A stretch of 64,000 nt of DNA from Gemmatimonadota bacterium (GCA_009841115.1 VXML01000037.1:1-64000), one strand, 5' to 3'; positions 43,620 through 52,193 are shown, counted from the first letter of the stretch. Notes: a model not told the origin generated them from the sequence alone. Numbers and translations are program-made.

Positions 43620-45025
43620 CAGGTGATGCGAAAGTAATCCACGAGGGCGCAGCGGCGCTGGCGGGTAAAGGTGCGCGGCGACGTCAGGCCCTCGCCCGTA
43701 GGCCCAGCAATCGAGTACGTCCCAAACCCCTCGCCACCCAAGCCAACCCCGGCGTAGGAAGGACCGTTCTTGACGAAAATGGTGGTATCCACGGCGCAAG
43801 CCATGTTGTGCATGTTTTCGATGTTGCGCGAATGAATCACGGCCGTGTGCCCGTAACCGTGCTCGGAGATGACGGCCTCGCGGATGGCTTGGTCGACGTT
43901 GGGCACGCGCACGATCGGCAAAAAGGGCATCATCTGCTCCTCGCGCACGAAAACGTGGTTGGCGTCGGTTTCGCCAATGAGCATGCGCAGCGACGAGTCG
44001 AGCCGCAGGCCAATGCGCTCGCCAAGCACGGCGGCGTCACGCCCCACCAGCTCGCGGTTGGCTACGAGATGGCCGTCTGGCCCATCGACAAAAGCCACCT
44101 GCGCGAGTGTCTCGACCTGCCGCGCATCGAGCTCATATGCATTGTACTGGACCATCAGCCGCTTGAGCTCATCGGCAATGGAAGCGACGGCAAAGACCTG
44201 CTTCTCGCCGATGCAGAGAATGTTGTTGTCGAAGCCCCCCCCGTCGATGATGTCGCGAGCGGCTTTGGCCAAATCAGCCGTTTCATCGACGACCACCGGC
44301 GGATTGCCCGGACCGGCGACGATGGCCTTTTTGGGGCTACCCAGCGCGGCCTTGGCCACGCCCGGGCCACCTGTGACCAGCAGCAGGCGGATGTCCGGGT
44401 GGTTGAACAATTCGCTGGCCGTCTCAATGGTCGGCGTTTCAACCGCAGTCACCAAATTGGCCGGCCCGCCAGCCGCGACGATAGCTTGATTGATCAAGCC
44501 CACCGCGAACATGGAAACCTTTCGGCCCGCCGGATGTACGTTGAAGACGACCGAGTTGCCCGCGGCGACAATGCAAATGGCATTGTTGACCATCGTCGGT
44601 ACGGGATGCGTCGATGGAGTGACTGCGCCGATGACTCCGTAGGGGGCCATTTCAACTACGGTCAGCCCGTGATCGCCGGTCCACGAAGTCGCCTCTAAAT
44701 CTTCGACGCCGGGCGTAGTATCGGCCGCGACTTGGTGCTTGATAATCTTGTCTTCCAGCCGCCCCATGCCCGTCTCGGCCAAGGCTCGCCGCGAAAACTC
44801 CTCGGCGTGGGCGTGCGCCGTCTGCCGGAGGGCCTCGACGATCTTTTTGCGCTCCTCCAGCGACAAGGCGACCAATTGCTGCTGGGCACGAGTCGCGCCT
44901 TGGACGGCTGCGTCAATCGTCGCGAAGACCCCAGTGTCCCCGCCCTCGCTGCCGCCGCTGACGACGCGCTGCACCACTTCTTCTACTATTTTGCGTACGT
45001 GTTCTTCGCTGACGTTTTGGGACAC
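43619..45025 (-). CDS. pduP: CoA-acylating aldehyde dehydrogenase (PduP/EutE-like)
   Basis: 468 residues. The N-terminal helix VSEEHVRKIVEEVVQRVV is a clear encapsulation peptide, followed by a Gly-rich linker. The dehydrogenase core has VTPSTHPVPTMVNN, LLVTGGPGV and the catalytic Cys271 in NNILCIGEK. It turns an aldehyde plus CoA and NAD+ to acyl-CoA inside the microcompartment. It is the first gene of the BMC operon. The aldehyde (lactaldehyde, propionaldehyde or other) cannot be told from the sequence. Confidence 0.94.
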   Translation of the reverse strand: MSQNVSEEHVRKIVEEVVQRVVSGGSEGGDTGVFATIDAAVQGATRAQQQLVALSLEERKKIVEALRQTAHAHAEEFSRRALAETGMGRLEDKIIKHQVAADTTPGVEDLEATSWTGDHGLTVVEMAPYGVIGAVTPSTHPVPTMVNNAICIVAAGNSVVFNVHPAGRKVSMFAVGLINQAIVAAGGPANLVTAVETPTIETASELFNHPDIRLLLVTGGPGVAKAALGSPKKAIVAGPGNPPVVVDETADLAKAARDIIDGGGFDNNILCIGEKQVFAVASIADELKRLMVQYNAYELDARQVETLAQVAFVDGPDGHLVANRELVGRDAAVLGERIGLRLDSSLRMLIGETDANHVFVREEQMMPFLPIVRVPNVDQAIREAVISEHGYGHTAVIHSRNIENMHNMACAVDTTIFVKNGPSYAGVGLGGEGFGTYSIAGPTGEGLTSPRTFTRQRRCALVDYFRIT

Positions 45026-45065
45026 GCTTTTTTCCTCGCGTTGGATCTAATATTTAAGACTGGGG

Positions 45066-45129
45066 AAAATAGGCGGCCCCACTCTGAGCGTCAAGGTCAT
45101 TTGACGGGCTGCCAACCCTGCTTTAAGGT
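45066..45129. promoter_or_regulatory. Divergent promoter pair with operator-like palindrome for the BMC operon and FAH gene
   Basis: The palindrome CGTCAA-N6-TTGACG (45089-45106) supplies a -35 on each strand. Leftward: TTGACG (45094-45089), 17 bases, TATTTT (45071-45066). Rightward: TTGACG (45101-45106), 17 bases, TAAGGT (45124-45129). A protein bound to the palindrome would control both the BMC operon and the FAH-family gene. Read by eye. Confidence 0.55.
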
Positions 45130-45163
45130 TTGTGCAAATGGTGGAAAAACAAAGGAGAAAGAC

Positions 45164-45967
45164 ATGCGCATCATCCGCTTTATCGACGCTGACGACGCCG
45201 TCCAATGGGGCCTCGAAGCCGAGGGAGGCCAAGCCTCCGTCCTCACCGGCGATCTCTTCGACGAACTAGTCCCCACTGGCGAACAAGTGTCCGTCAAAAG
45301 ACTGCTCGCTCCGTTGGCCCCGACCAACATTTTCTGCATTGGGCTAAACTACCGCGAGCACGCGGCCGAATCCGGCCTCGAACCGCCCGAGCAACCCGTC
45401 GTCTTTGCCAAGCCCACGAGCGCAGTCTGCGGCCCGGGCGACCCGATCCTGCTACCAGCCTGCTGCCGCCGCGGCCCGGAAGTTGACTACGAGTGCGAAC
45501 TCGCGGTGGTGATCGGCAGGGCCGCCCGCAATGTGGCGCGAGCCGACGCCCTCAGCTACGTGCTCGGATACACGTGCGCCAACGACGTCTCAGCCCGCAA
45601 GTGGCAGCTCCACGGCGGCGGCGGCCAGTGGATCCGCGGCAAGGGCTTTGACACCTTCTGCCCGTTGGGGCCGGTACTGGTCACCGCCGACGAAATCCCC
45701 GATCCGCAAGCCCTCGGCATCCGCACGATCCTCAACGGCGCGACTATGCAGGACCACACCACCGGCGACATGATCTTCACGGTCGCCGAACTGATCGAAT
45801 TCCTCAGCCAAGATACGACCTTGCTGCCGGGCACGGTCATCCTCACCGGCACCCCGCAGGGCGTGGGTTTTGCACGCAAACCGCCCGTGTGGCTTACCGC
45901 CGGCGACGAGGTTGTCGTGGAAATAGACCAGATCGGCCGGCTGCAAAACCCAGTGGAAGCGGCCTAG
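45164..45967 (+). CDS. Fumarylacetoacetate hydrolase-family protein
   Basis: 267 residues from the ATG at 45164, which has AAAGGAGA 5 bases upstream; a much longer frame reading back over the dehydrogenase is not used. NIFCIGLNYREHAAESG, VFAKPTSA, EVDYECELAVVIG (the Glu/Glu/Asp metal site) and TGTPQGVGFARKPP mark the FAH family. Members include 2,4-diketo-3-deoxy-L-rhamnonate or fuconate hydrolases that yield pyruvate and lactate, which fits the rhamnose mutarotase alongside; other keto acids are possible. It diverges from the BMC operon across 138 bp. Confidence 0.92.
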   Translation: MRIIRFIDADDAVQWGLEAEGGQASVLTGDLFDELVPTGEQVSVKRLLAPLAPTNIFCIGLNYREHAAESGLEPPEQPVVFAKPTSAVCGPGDPILLPACCRRGPEVDYECELAVVIGRAARNVARADALSYVLGYTCANDVSARKWQLHGGGGQWIRGKGFDTFCPLGPVLVTADEIPDPQALGIRTILNGATMQDHTTGDMIFTVAELIEFLSQDTTLLPGTVILTGTPQGVGFARKPPVWLTAGDEVVVEIDQIGRLQNPVEAA

Positions 45968-45970
45968 CGT

Positions 45971-46291
45971 TCACTCTTCCTTAAACATTCCGAAGGCAAA
46001 GGCTTCGGGTAGCTCCTCGAAGATGATCTCCCCCTCGCCGTCAGTCTCCAGCAACTGGGCCATGTAGTCGTACCACTCTTCTAGGACGGGAACTTGGCGG
46101 CTCTTGAGCCAGTCTTCCTCAGTGGGAGCGACCGCGTGGATGATGAGGTGTTCGTCCAGGCGGTAGATAGCCATGCTGACCTCGTTGTCGGTCATGCTGT
46201 CGGCGATTTCGGGCCACAGGTCGTCGTGGGCCTGTTTGTACTCGGCGTACGCATTAGGGCGCAGCCGCATAGCTAAGCCAATCGAATACAT
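45971..46291 (-). CDS. rhaM: L-rhamnose mutarotase-like protein
   Basis: 106 residues, the usual length. RLRPNAYAEYKQAHDDLWPEIADSM contains the conserved His and WPE of RhaM, and EEWYDYMAQLLET replaces the W..YM..(V/I) region. The enzyme interconverts alpha and beta L-rhamnose (some relatives use L-fucose). It converges with the FAH gene with 3 bp between the stops. It is the strongest hint that 6-deoxyhexoses feed this locus. Confidence 0.88.
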   Translation of the reverse strand: MYSIGLAMRLRPNAYAEYKQAHDDLWPEIADSMTDNEVSMAIYRLDEHLIIHAVAPTEEDWLKSRQVPVLEEWYDYMAQLLETDGEGEIIFEELPEAFAFGMFKEE

Positions 46292-46517
46292 AATGGTCTC
46301 CTTATATTGTTAGGAATCGCGCGCCGTTTGGCGCAGATCGATTGATAAATATGCGGATTAATAAAGAGATATTCAGAAAATGACGTAAAGTTCTTTTTTT
46401 TCTATTCTTAGCCATTTTTTCCTTGACAATATATCACCTTGAAACTGAAACTAAAAGGCAGTCAAAAACCGTGCAAAGCAAATTGCACATCACCATAGGA
46501 GAGGAGGGCCTCAAAGA

Positions 46518-46646
46518 ATGAATCTCTTCGCATGTCGATTCTCTTGTATTATCAAAAGCCAGCTCCCTGGCGGGGGCGGCCATACGGTCCCAAATATGCG
46601 GGCCACGAACAGCATCCGAGCGTTGCGCGTTCGTCCCAATCCCTAA
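46518..46646 (+). CDS. Possible 42-residue peptide
   Basis: ATG preceded by GAGGAGGG at 46501-46508, a strong ribosome site with 9-base spacing. The product is basic and Cys-containing (MNLFACRFSCIIKSQLPGGG start) and has no recognisable domain. It may be a leader peptide or a chance frame. Confidence 0.25.
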   Translation: MNLFACRFSCIIKSQLPGGGGHTVPNMRATNSIRALRVRPNP

Positions 46647-46850
46647 GATACACGCACGACTCTTCAGGTTGTGTGCATCGGCTGGCTAAAATGCACAGCC
46701 GAATCGGGAATCCACCTCGCATTCGCAATGTAATCGTCTCAGGCGATTGACCGCGCGTGCAAGGGCTTTCCCACGGGGTTTTCGGGACAGCGCTTTCGAG
46801 AAGGAGGGCACTTTTGCGTCCCGGAAACCGGCGATAATCAAATTCGATCC

Positions 46851-46873
46851 AGCCGCTTTCCAGCGGCTTTTTT
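46851..46873 (+). terminator. Rho-independent terminator
   Basis: Stem AGCCGC/GCGGCT with loop TTTCCA followed by six T. It stands 90 bp before the small HTH gene and would end a transcript coming from the intergenic region. Confidence 0.8.
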
Positions 46874-46962
46874 GATGGCCGTGGCGCAAAAATGCTGCGG
46901 CTTTTTTTCGTTCAATTTCGTCGAACTTCGCACCAATTGAAGATCTGGAGAGAAAACAACTC

Positions 46963-47220
46963 ATGCGCAAAATCGAGCCAGAACGCATCAGGCGCGCGGC
47001 GCGCATTTACGCGAGCAATCAAGAGGCTAGCCGTGCGCTGGGTATTGCCCCGGGCAGTTTCAGTCGGCTCTGCCGGCTATATAAAATCGAGACCCCCTAT
47101 GCGCGCAAACGGCGGCGGCGCGAGGAGTTTGGCCGCCAGCGCGACGACGATCTCTTGGAAGACATCGACCTTGACCTGCAAGAGATCAAGGCGCTAGAGG
47201 AGGTCCTCGACCTCAACTAA
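46963..47220 (+). CDS. Small helix-turn-helix protein
   Basis: 85 residues, basic first half and acidic tail. RIRRAARIYASNQEASRALGIAPGSFSRLCRLYKIETP reads as a helix-turn-helix of the kind in small DNA-binding or recombinase-associated proteins. GGAGAG lies ahead of the ATG. It is framed by terminators on both sides, so it is probably a monocistronic unit. Targets are unknown. Confidence 0.7.
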   Translation: MRKIEPERIRRAARIYASNQEASRALGIAPGSFSRLCRLYKIETPYARKRRRREEFGRQRDDDLLEDIDLDLQEIKALEEVLDLN

Positions 47221-47247
47221 TAGGCATCGCATACTGCGCTCGGCCAA

Positions 47248-47293
47248 CGGAGAGTTGGTGGACGTTTTCGTCCGCTAGCTCTCCGCTTTTTTT
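47248..47293 (+). terminator. Rho-independent terminator after the HTH gene
   Basis: Outer stem CGGAGAG/CTCTCCG, inner hairpin GGACG-TTTT-CGTCC, then seven T. Confidence 0.85.
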
Positions 47294-47342
47294 GTTCCAA
47301 TCCATGCCTCGACTTTTATTAGGGTCTAAAAAGGAGGGGAGC

Positions 47343-49985
47343 ATGCCTAGCGCAAAGTCGTTACAGCAGCTTTGTCGCCAAACTCTGCCGCTGATGTTGC
47401 AGCAGGCGAATGGACAGAAGATGATGGCGGCGGTGCGAGATGTGGTACAGACCGATCGCTGGAATTCATTTGACCGCTTCGGCGAAACGACCGCCACGCT
47501 AACGAGCCGCTACGAGGCCGCGGGCGCACGCGTGGAGGTCGAATCCATCCAGACCGGAGGGCGGCTGGGATCGGGCCGGTGGATCATCCGCGAAGCCGCC
47601 GATGTCGCGGGTGCGACAGTGGATGTGGTACATCCGCTCACTGAGAGAGTACTGGATTGGCAGGAGAATCCCTGGCACGTCATCCAGTGGAGCGCGGCGA
47701 CCCCGGCAGATGGTTTACGGCTGCGGTTGGTGATTCTCGACCAAGTCGAAGATATCCAACGGCAGCCAACCGACGGCCTGGCTAGTGCAATTGTGCTGAC
47801 CAAGCTAGACCCGCGCGTCCACCTCGCTCTTTTAGCTACTAAAGGGGCCGCCGCCGTCATCACCGACCGACCGGTACCCAACCTGCCCAAGGCAGTGGCG
47901 TGGACCAAATTCGGATGGGGTGCAATTCCCCTCGAACATGCGGCGGCGCAGTTGGTGGGCTTTGTGATATCTGAGCAGCAAGGGAAGCGGTTGCGGCGGC
48001 TAGCACAGCAGCACAGCCCCCTAACCCTGCACGTGCGAGCCGACATCCGCAAATACGTCGGCAGCCACGACGTGGTCAGCGGCATCATCGAGGGAGCCGG
48101 CGACCCGCAGGACGAAGTGTGGGCCATCGCGCATAGCGCCGAGCCGGGGGCCATCGACAACGCTTCAGGCGTGGCCACCACCTTGGAGATCGCCCGCGTG
48201 ATCGAAGGGCTTATCCGCGCGGGTAAACTCGCGCGCCCCAAGCGCACCATTCGCCTGCTCAACGCCTATGAGTGCTACGGGTTCTTCGCCTATCTAGAGC
48301 GGGTGCGGCGCTTGCAAACCCCTTTGGCCGGCGTGTGTATCGACACGATCGGCTCCCGGCCCGCCGTCTGCGATGGCCGGCTGGAGTGGCACGCGACGAT
48401 CCCCATGTCGGCTGGTTTCGTCGATCGGGTCGGTGCGGCTATCTTGCGGGCCGGGGTGCGACAACGCAAGCCAGGCTATCGCGTGCATCTAGCGCGATTC
48501 ATGTCCACGTCTGACACCTTGATCGGCGATCCCCAGTACGGATTTCCCTGTCCTTGGATCACCACACATCACCGCAAGAGTGGGCGCGGCTTCGACGCCT
48601 ACCACTCTTCGGCCGACGTGGAAGCCCTGCTCAGTCCGCGGGGGCTGGAGACCTGCGCGGCCTCAATGGCGGCCTATCTGTACTATTTGGCCGACATGGG
48701 CAGCCGCGAAGTGGGGGAGCTGGTCCGCACCGAAACCCAGTACTTTCTCACAGCATTAAAAAAGAAAAAGCGGCCCCGAGCCGAGGCCGAATACGTGCGA
48801 GATGCGCACAGTCGCAGTGTGCGGCGGCTCACGCGCTGGCTCTGGGGAGGCCGTCGGCGCGAGATCTTGGAGGCTATGGACGATAGCGAGCGGCAAGTGG
48901 CGGGCGCAGCCGCCGAGACCGCGCTAGCAGACAAGCGAGCGCGCCGCACGGCCCAAGCGCGGCTGGTACCGCGCCGTACAGCCGTGCTCGCGCCGACCAC
49001 CGAAAACACGCCAGCCGCGATCAACGCGCGCATCTCAGCCGCACAGCTACCGCAGTGGGCGCTGTTTTGGGCCGACGGACGCCGGAATTTGGGCGAAATC
49101 GCCGAGCGCATCGCCTGCGAGGAATCCGACTATCCAGCCGGGCCACGGACGAAAGGTCCCGTCGCCGTCGATCGGGTACACGAGTACTTCGCAGCACACG
49201 CCGAATTGGGCTATGCCGAATTGATCGACCCCGCCAATATGATTGGCCGCAAGGAATTGGTGCGCGATTTGCGCCGCTTGGGCGTCACCCTAGGCATGGA
49301 CCTGATGGTCCACAGCTCACTCTCGGCCATCGGCTTTGTCGAGGGCGGTGCCGAAACCGTCGTCGATGCGCTCTTGCAGGCGGTTGGCAAGCGCGGAACC
49401 CTGCTGGCACCTTCGTTCAATCACCGCGCGGCAAAAGTCTTCAACCGACTGACCACGCCCACCACCAACGGCACCATCCCAGACGCGCTGTGGCGGCGTA
49501 CCGAGGCCGAGCGGAGCATGCATCCCACCCACGCGGTAGCGGCGATTGGACCGCGCGCTGGCTACTATTGTCAAGGTCATCTCGAAGCTGGGATCTGGGC
49601 GCAAGACAGCCCAATCGGCAAATTGGTCCACGGCGGCGGCTACATCCTCGCGCTGGGCTCGACGCACGATACGAGCACGGCCTATCACGTGGCCGAGATG
49701 TCCGTGCCCTGCGGCTGCATTGAATCTTTTGCAATTCCAGACCGCATCGTGCGCGAGGACGGGACCGTAGATGGGGTCTTGGGGCTGGCCTTTCGCAGCG
49801 GCCCCTGCCCGGTTCCAACCCACAAGCTGGACTCAACCCTCGACCGGAGAAAGTTGCAGCGGCGGGGCAAGGTCGGGCAGGCCGAATGCGAATTGGTGAA
49901 GGCCCACGATCTGTGGCAGGTGCGGCGCGAACACCTGCGGCGCGTCTGTCCCACCTGCACCGTCAAGCCCCAGACCACGCGGTGA
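47343..49985 (+). CDS. M28-type peptidase fused to an AAC(3)-type acetyltransferase
   Basis: 880 residues from the ATG at 47343 (AAGGAGGGGAGC directly upstream). Residues ~30-470 form a DUF4910/M28-like aminopeptidase: IAHSAEPGAIDNASGVA, NAYECYG, CIDTIGS and TTHHRKSGRGFDAYHSSAD supply the His/Asp/Glu metal set. A middle region (~470-640) looks like a winged-helix linker. Residues ~640-880 match aminoglycoside 3-N-acetyltransferase: GMDLMVHSSLSAIGFVEGGAETVVDALL, GTLLAPSFNH, MHPTHAVAAIGPRA and LVHGGGYILALG. The substrate may be a peptide-like or amino-sugar compound rather than an antibiotic. GTGA overlap links it to the transporter gene. Confidence 0.85.
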   Translation: MPSAKSLQQLCRQTLPLMLQQANGQKMMAAVRDVVQTDRWNSFDRFGETTATLTSRYEAAGARVEVESIQTGGRLGSGRWIIREAADVAGATVDVVHPLTERVLDWQENPWHVIQWSAATPADGLRLRLVILDQVEDIQRQPTDGLASAIVLTKLDPRVHLALLATKGAAAVITDRPVPNLPKAVAWTKFGWGAIPLEHAAAQLVGFVISEQQGKRLRRLAQQHSPLTLHVRADIRKYVGSHDVVSGIIEGAGDPQDEVWAIAHSAEPGAIDNASGVATTLEIARVIEGLIRAGKLARPKRTIRLLNAYECYGFFAYLERVRRLQTPLAGVCIDTIGSRPAVCDGRLEWHATIPMSAGFVDRVGAAILRAGVRQRKPGYRVHLARFMSTSDTLIGDPQYGFPCPWITTHHRKSGRGFDAYHSSADVEALLSPRGLETCAASMAAYLYYLADMGSREVGELVRTETQYFLTALKKKKRPRAEAEYVRDAHSRSVRRLTRWLWGGRRREILEAMDDSERQVAGAAAETALADKRARRTAQARLVPRRTAVLAPTTENTPAAINARISAAQLPQWALFWADGRRNLGEIAERIACEESDYPAGPRTKGPVAVDRVHEYFAAHAELGYAELIDPANMIGRKELVRDLRRLGVTLGMDLMVHSSLSAIGFVEGGAETVVDALLQAVGKRGTLLAPSFNHRAAKVFNRLTTPTTNGTIPDALWRRTEAERSMHPTHAVAAIGPRAGYYCQGHLEAGIWAQDSPIGKLVHGGGYILALGSTHDTSTAYHVAEMSVPCGCIESFAIPDRIVREDGTVDGVLGLAFRSGPCPVPTHKLDSTLDRRKLQRRGKVGQAECELVKAHDLWQVRREHLRRVCPTCTVKPQTTR

Positions 49986-52144
49986 ATAGATCGCTTCCCT
50001 CTCCGTATGGCCTGCACCTCCAGGGCAGCCAAGACGAGGGACTCACCGATGCCACAGGCCGCTCGCATCTGACGCTGCGAGGCTTTTGGGTCGGTGCGTT
50101 CCTCAGCTTCTTCCTGTCCATTGGCGCGCCCTATGCCAACATGGCGATGCGGGCGACCAACATGGCCTTCGACTTCAATACTCCGGGGGCCATCTTTCTG
50201 TTTTTGGTGCTGGTCGGCTTGCTCAACACGCTCTTCAAGCTCGCCGCCCGCGACTTCCGCCTAGCAGTGAGCCTAGCCCTGCTGGCCACGGGCGGCTTTT
50301 GCGGCTATTGGGCTAGCCGCGGCGCGGTCGATTGGTACTCGCCTGGTTTTTGGTTTGGTGCCTTCCTCGCCCTCTCTTCGCTGTGGAACGTACCCGTGGT
50401 TCAGCGCGGGGGCACCCTCGCGCTGAACCGCGCTGAACTCGTGCTGGTGTACGCGATGTTGCTGGTCGTCTCTGCCCTCTGCACTATGGGACTGACCCAG
50501 CAACTTTTGCCAGCTCTCACCGGCATTTTCTACTACGCCTCCCCAGCCAACCAATGGGCCGAAAAGCTCTTTCCGCTCTTTCCCTCGCAGCGCATCCTCG
50601 TCGATGACGGCACTGGCAACCGAGGCTTTTACGAGGGCGGCGCGCTCGCCGACATTCCCTACGTCACTTGGGTCGAGCCACTGTGCTGGTGGGCACTGCT
50701 ACTCCTCTCGCTGTACGTGGCGATGGTATCGACGGCCGTGATCTTGCGCCGGCAGTGGGTCGAGCGCGAGCGGCTGGCCTATCCGCTGACCCAACTCGGA
50801 GTGGCCATCGTGCAAGGCGAGCGCGGCACCGGGCTGCTCAACGGCTTTCTCAAGAATGGTGCCCTGTGGTGGGGTGCAGCCTTGCCGCTTGCGTACGGCA
50901 GCCTCAAGGCCCTGCACCAATACTACCCTTCCTTGCCCAACTTCGGCCTGATTTGGTGGGTGCCCTTTATCGGCCAGCAGAATCTGCAAATCTGGATCAG
51001 CTTCGCGCTCGTTGGTTTTTCCTATCTCATCAGCACCCAAATAGCGGCCGGCATCTGGATTTTCTATCTGCTCTCCAAGGTCGAAGCCGAATTCCTCGCC
51101 CTATCCGGCCTCAAATCTACTAGCAAATTCGTCTATGGGGTCTCGTACGAGCCGCTCTTGGCCTATCAGGGCGGCGGCGCGCTCATCGCCATGGTACTCT
51201 TGGGGCTGTGGACGGGGCGCGGCCACTTGCGGGACGTATGGCGCAAGGCCCTCAGCCGCAATGCTAACATCGACGACGGCGACGAAATTATGTCCTATCG
51301 AGCGGCCGTGATCGGAGTAACTTTCGGCACTGGAGGCATCGTCGGCTGGCTGTGGTTGATGGGCACTCCGCTCTGGGTCGGCGCGCTCTTTGCAGCGGTG
51401 GCCTTATTGGTGTTTATCGGCATCTCGCGGGTCGTGTGCGAGGCGGGCCTAGCGGCTGTACGCTCGCCCATGATCGCCCCAGATCTCATCGTGCAGGGCA
51501 TTGGCTCGCAGACGATCGGTGCGGCTGGCGTCTTCAACCTCTCCTTTGCTTACATCTGGTCGGCCGACATCCGCATCTTCCTGCTGGCTATGGTCGCCAA
51601 TGGATTGAAGCTGATCCAAAACATGGACCGCCGCAGTCGGCGAGTCGTCTTCTGGGCGCTGGTGGCGGCCATCTTTATCGGCGTGACGGGATCCTGCTGG
51701 ATGGTCTTCCACCTCGCCTACAAGTACGGGGGCATCAACCTCGATAGCTGGCGCTTTCAAGGCGGCCCATCCACCATCTACAACGCGGCGCAGCGCGCCC
51801 TAGAGCCAGCCGGAGCCGACTGGTTGGGACTGACGTTTTTCGCTGGTGGAGCCGCGGTCATGGTCCTTTTGACTTGGGCGCGGCATCACGTCTTGTGGTG
51901 GCCCTTCCATCCAATCGGCTTCCCAATTGGCGCCAACTTCATGCTCGACAAAATCTGGGCTTGCGTGCTCTTGGCTTGGGCGCTCAAGAAGCTGATCTTG
52001 CGTTTTGGCGGGGCGGCGCACTATCGGACGAGCCAGCATTTCTTCATGGGGCTGATTATGGGCGAGGCCCTGTGCAACGGATTGTGGCTGGTCATCGACT
52101 ACTTCACCGGCAAGATCGGCAACGCCGTTTTCATTCTGGGGTGA
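49982..52144 (+). CDS. DUF6785-like (OPT-related) multi-pass membrane protein
   Basis: 720 residues from the GTG at 49982, overlapping the peptidase stop (GTGA). At least twelve hydrophobic segments; LTLRGFWVGAFLSFFLSIGAPYANMAMR near residue 30 and QNLQIWISFALVGFSYLISTQIAAGIWIFYLLSK in the middle are typical of the DUF6785/6784 proteins seen in Planctomycetes, Poribacteria and related phyla, which are distantly like oligopeptide (OPT) transporters. Linked to the peptidase/acetyltransferase, it may import the substrate of that enzyme. This is an inference from gene order. Confidence 0.75.
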   Translation: MNRSLPSPYGLHLQGSQDEGLTDATGRSHLTLRGFWVGAFLSFFLSIGAPYANMAMRATNMAFDFNTPGAIFLFLVLVGLLNTLFKLAARDFRLAVSLALLATGGFCGYWASRGAVDWYSPGFWFGAFLALSSLWNVPVVQRGGTLALNRAELVLVYAMLLVVSALCTMGLTQQLLPALTGIFYYASPANQWAEKLFPLFPSQRILVDDGTGNRGFYEGGALADIPYVTWVEPLCWWALLLLSLYVAMVSTAVILRRQWVERERLAYPLTQLGVAIVQGERGTGLLNGFLKNGALWWGAALPLAYGSLKALHQYYPSLPNFGLIWWVPFIGQQNLQIWISFALVGFSYLISTQIAAGIWIFYLLSKVEAEFLALSGLKSTSKFVYGVSYEPLLAYQGGGALIAMVLLGLWTGRGHLRDVWRKALSRNANIDDGDEIMSYRAAVIGVTFGTGGIVGWLWLMGTPLWVGALFAAVALLVFIGISRVVCEAGLAAVRSPMIAPDLIVQGIGSQTIGAAGVFNLSFAYIWSADIRIFLLAMVANGLKLIQNMDRRSRRVVFWALVAAIFIGVTGSCWMVFHLAYKYGGINLDSWRFQGGPSTIYNAAQRALEPAGADWLGLTFFAGGAAVMVLLTWARHHVLWWPFHPIGFPIGANFMLDKIWACVLLAWALKKLILRFGGAAHYRTSQHFFMGLIMGEALCNGLWLVIDYFTGKIGNAVFILG

Positions 52145-52193
52145 TCTCATATTCCTTGACATTGCGGGAAGGCGGGCCTATCTCTTTTGCGCT

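Larger units (their letters stand above)
46292..46962. other. 671-bp non-coding region with promoter-like and structured segments
   Basis: The left half is AT-rich and holds a TTGACA (46423-46428) with a weak -10. A short frame (46518-46646) has a strong ribosome site. Further on, 46783-46831 contains arms CGGGAC and GTCCCG around a purine-rich AAGGAGGGC, and a CCGG-AAA-CCGG hairpin, then the terminator at 46851-46873. The order structured element, terminator, small HTH gene would suit an attenuator or small RNA, but I match it to no known riboswitch. Confidence 0.4.

Noticed and set aside
43620-43799. N-terminal extension of the EutN/CcmL gene
   Set aside because: It overlaps pduP and is not conserved; the ATG at 43619 gives the standard 104-residue protein with ATGA coupling.
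44732-45163. 5' extension of the FAH gene
   Set aside because: It lies antisense to pduP; the ATG at 45164 has a strong ribosome site and gives the usual protein start.
46741-46873. Possible tRNA, cyclic-di-GMP or cobalamin riboswitch
   Set aside because: No T-loop with a proper stem, no CCA end and no box of those riboswitch classes could be found; kept only as a structured region.
49886-49981. Earlier start of the OPT-like membrane protein
   Set aside because: The extra codons lie within the peptidase gene; GTG at 49982 overlaps its stop in the usual way.
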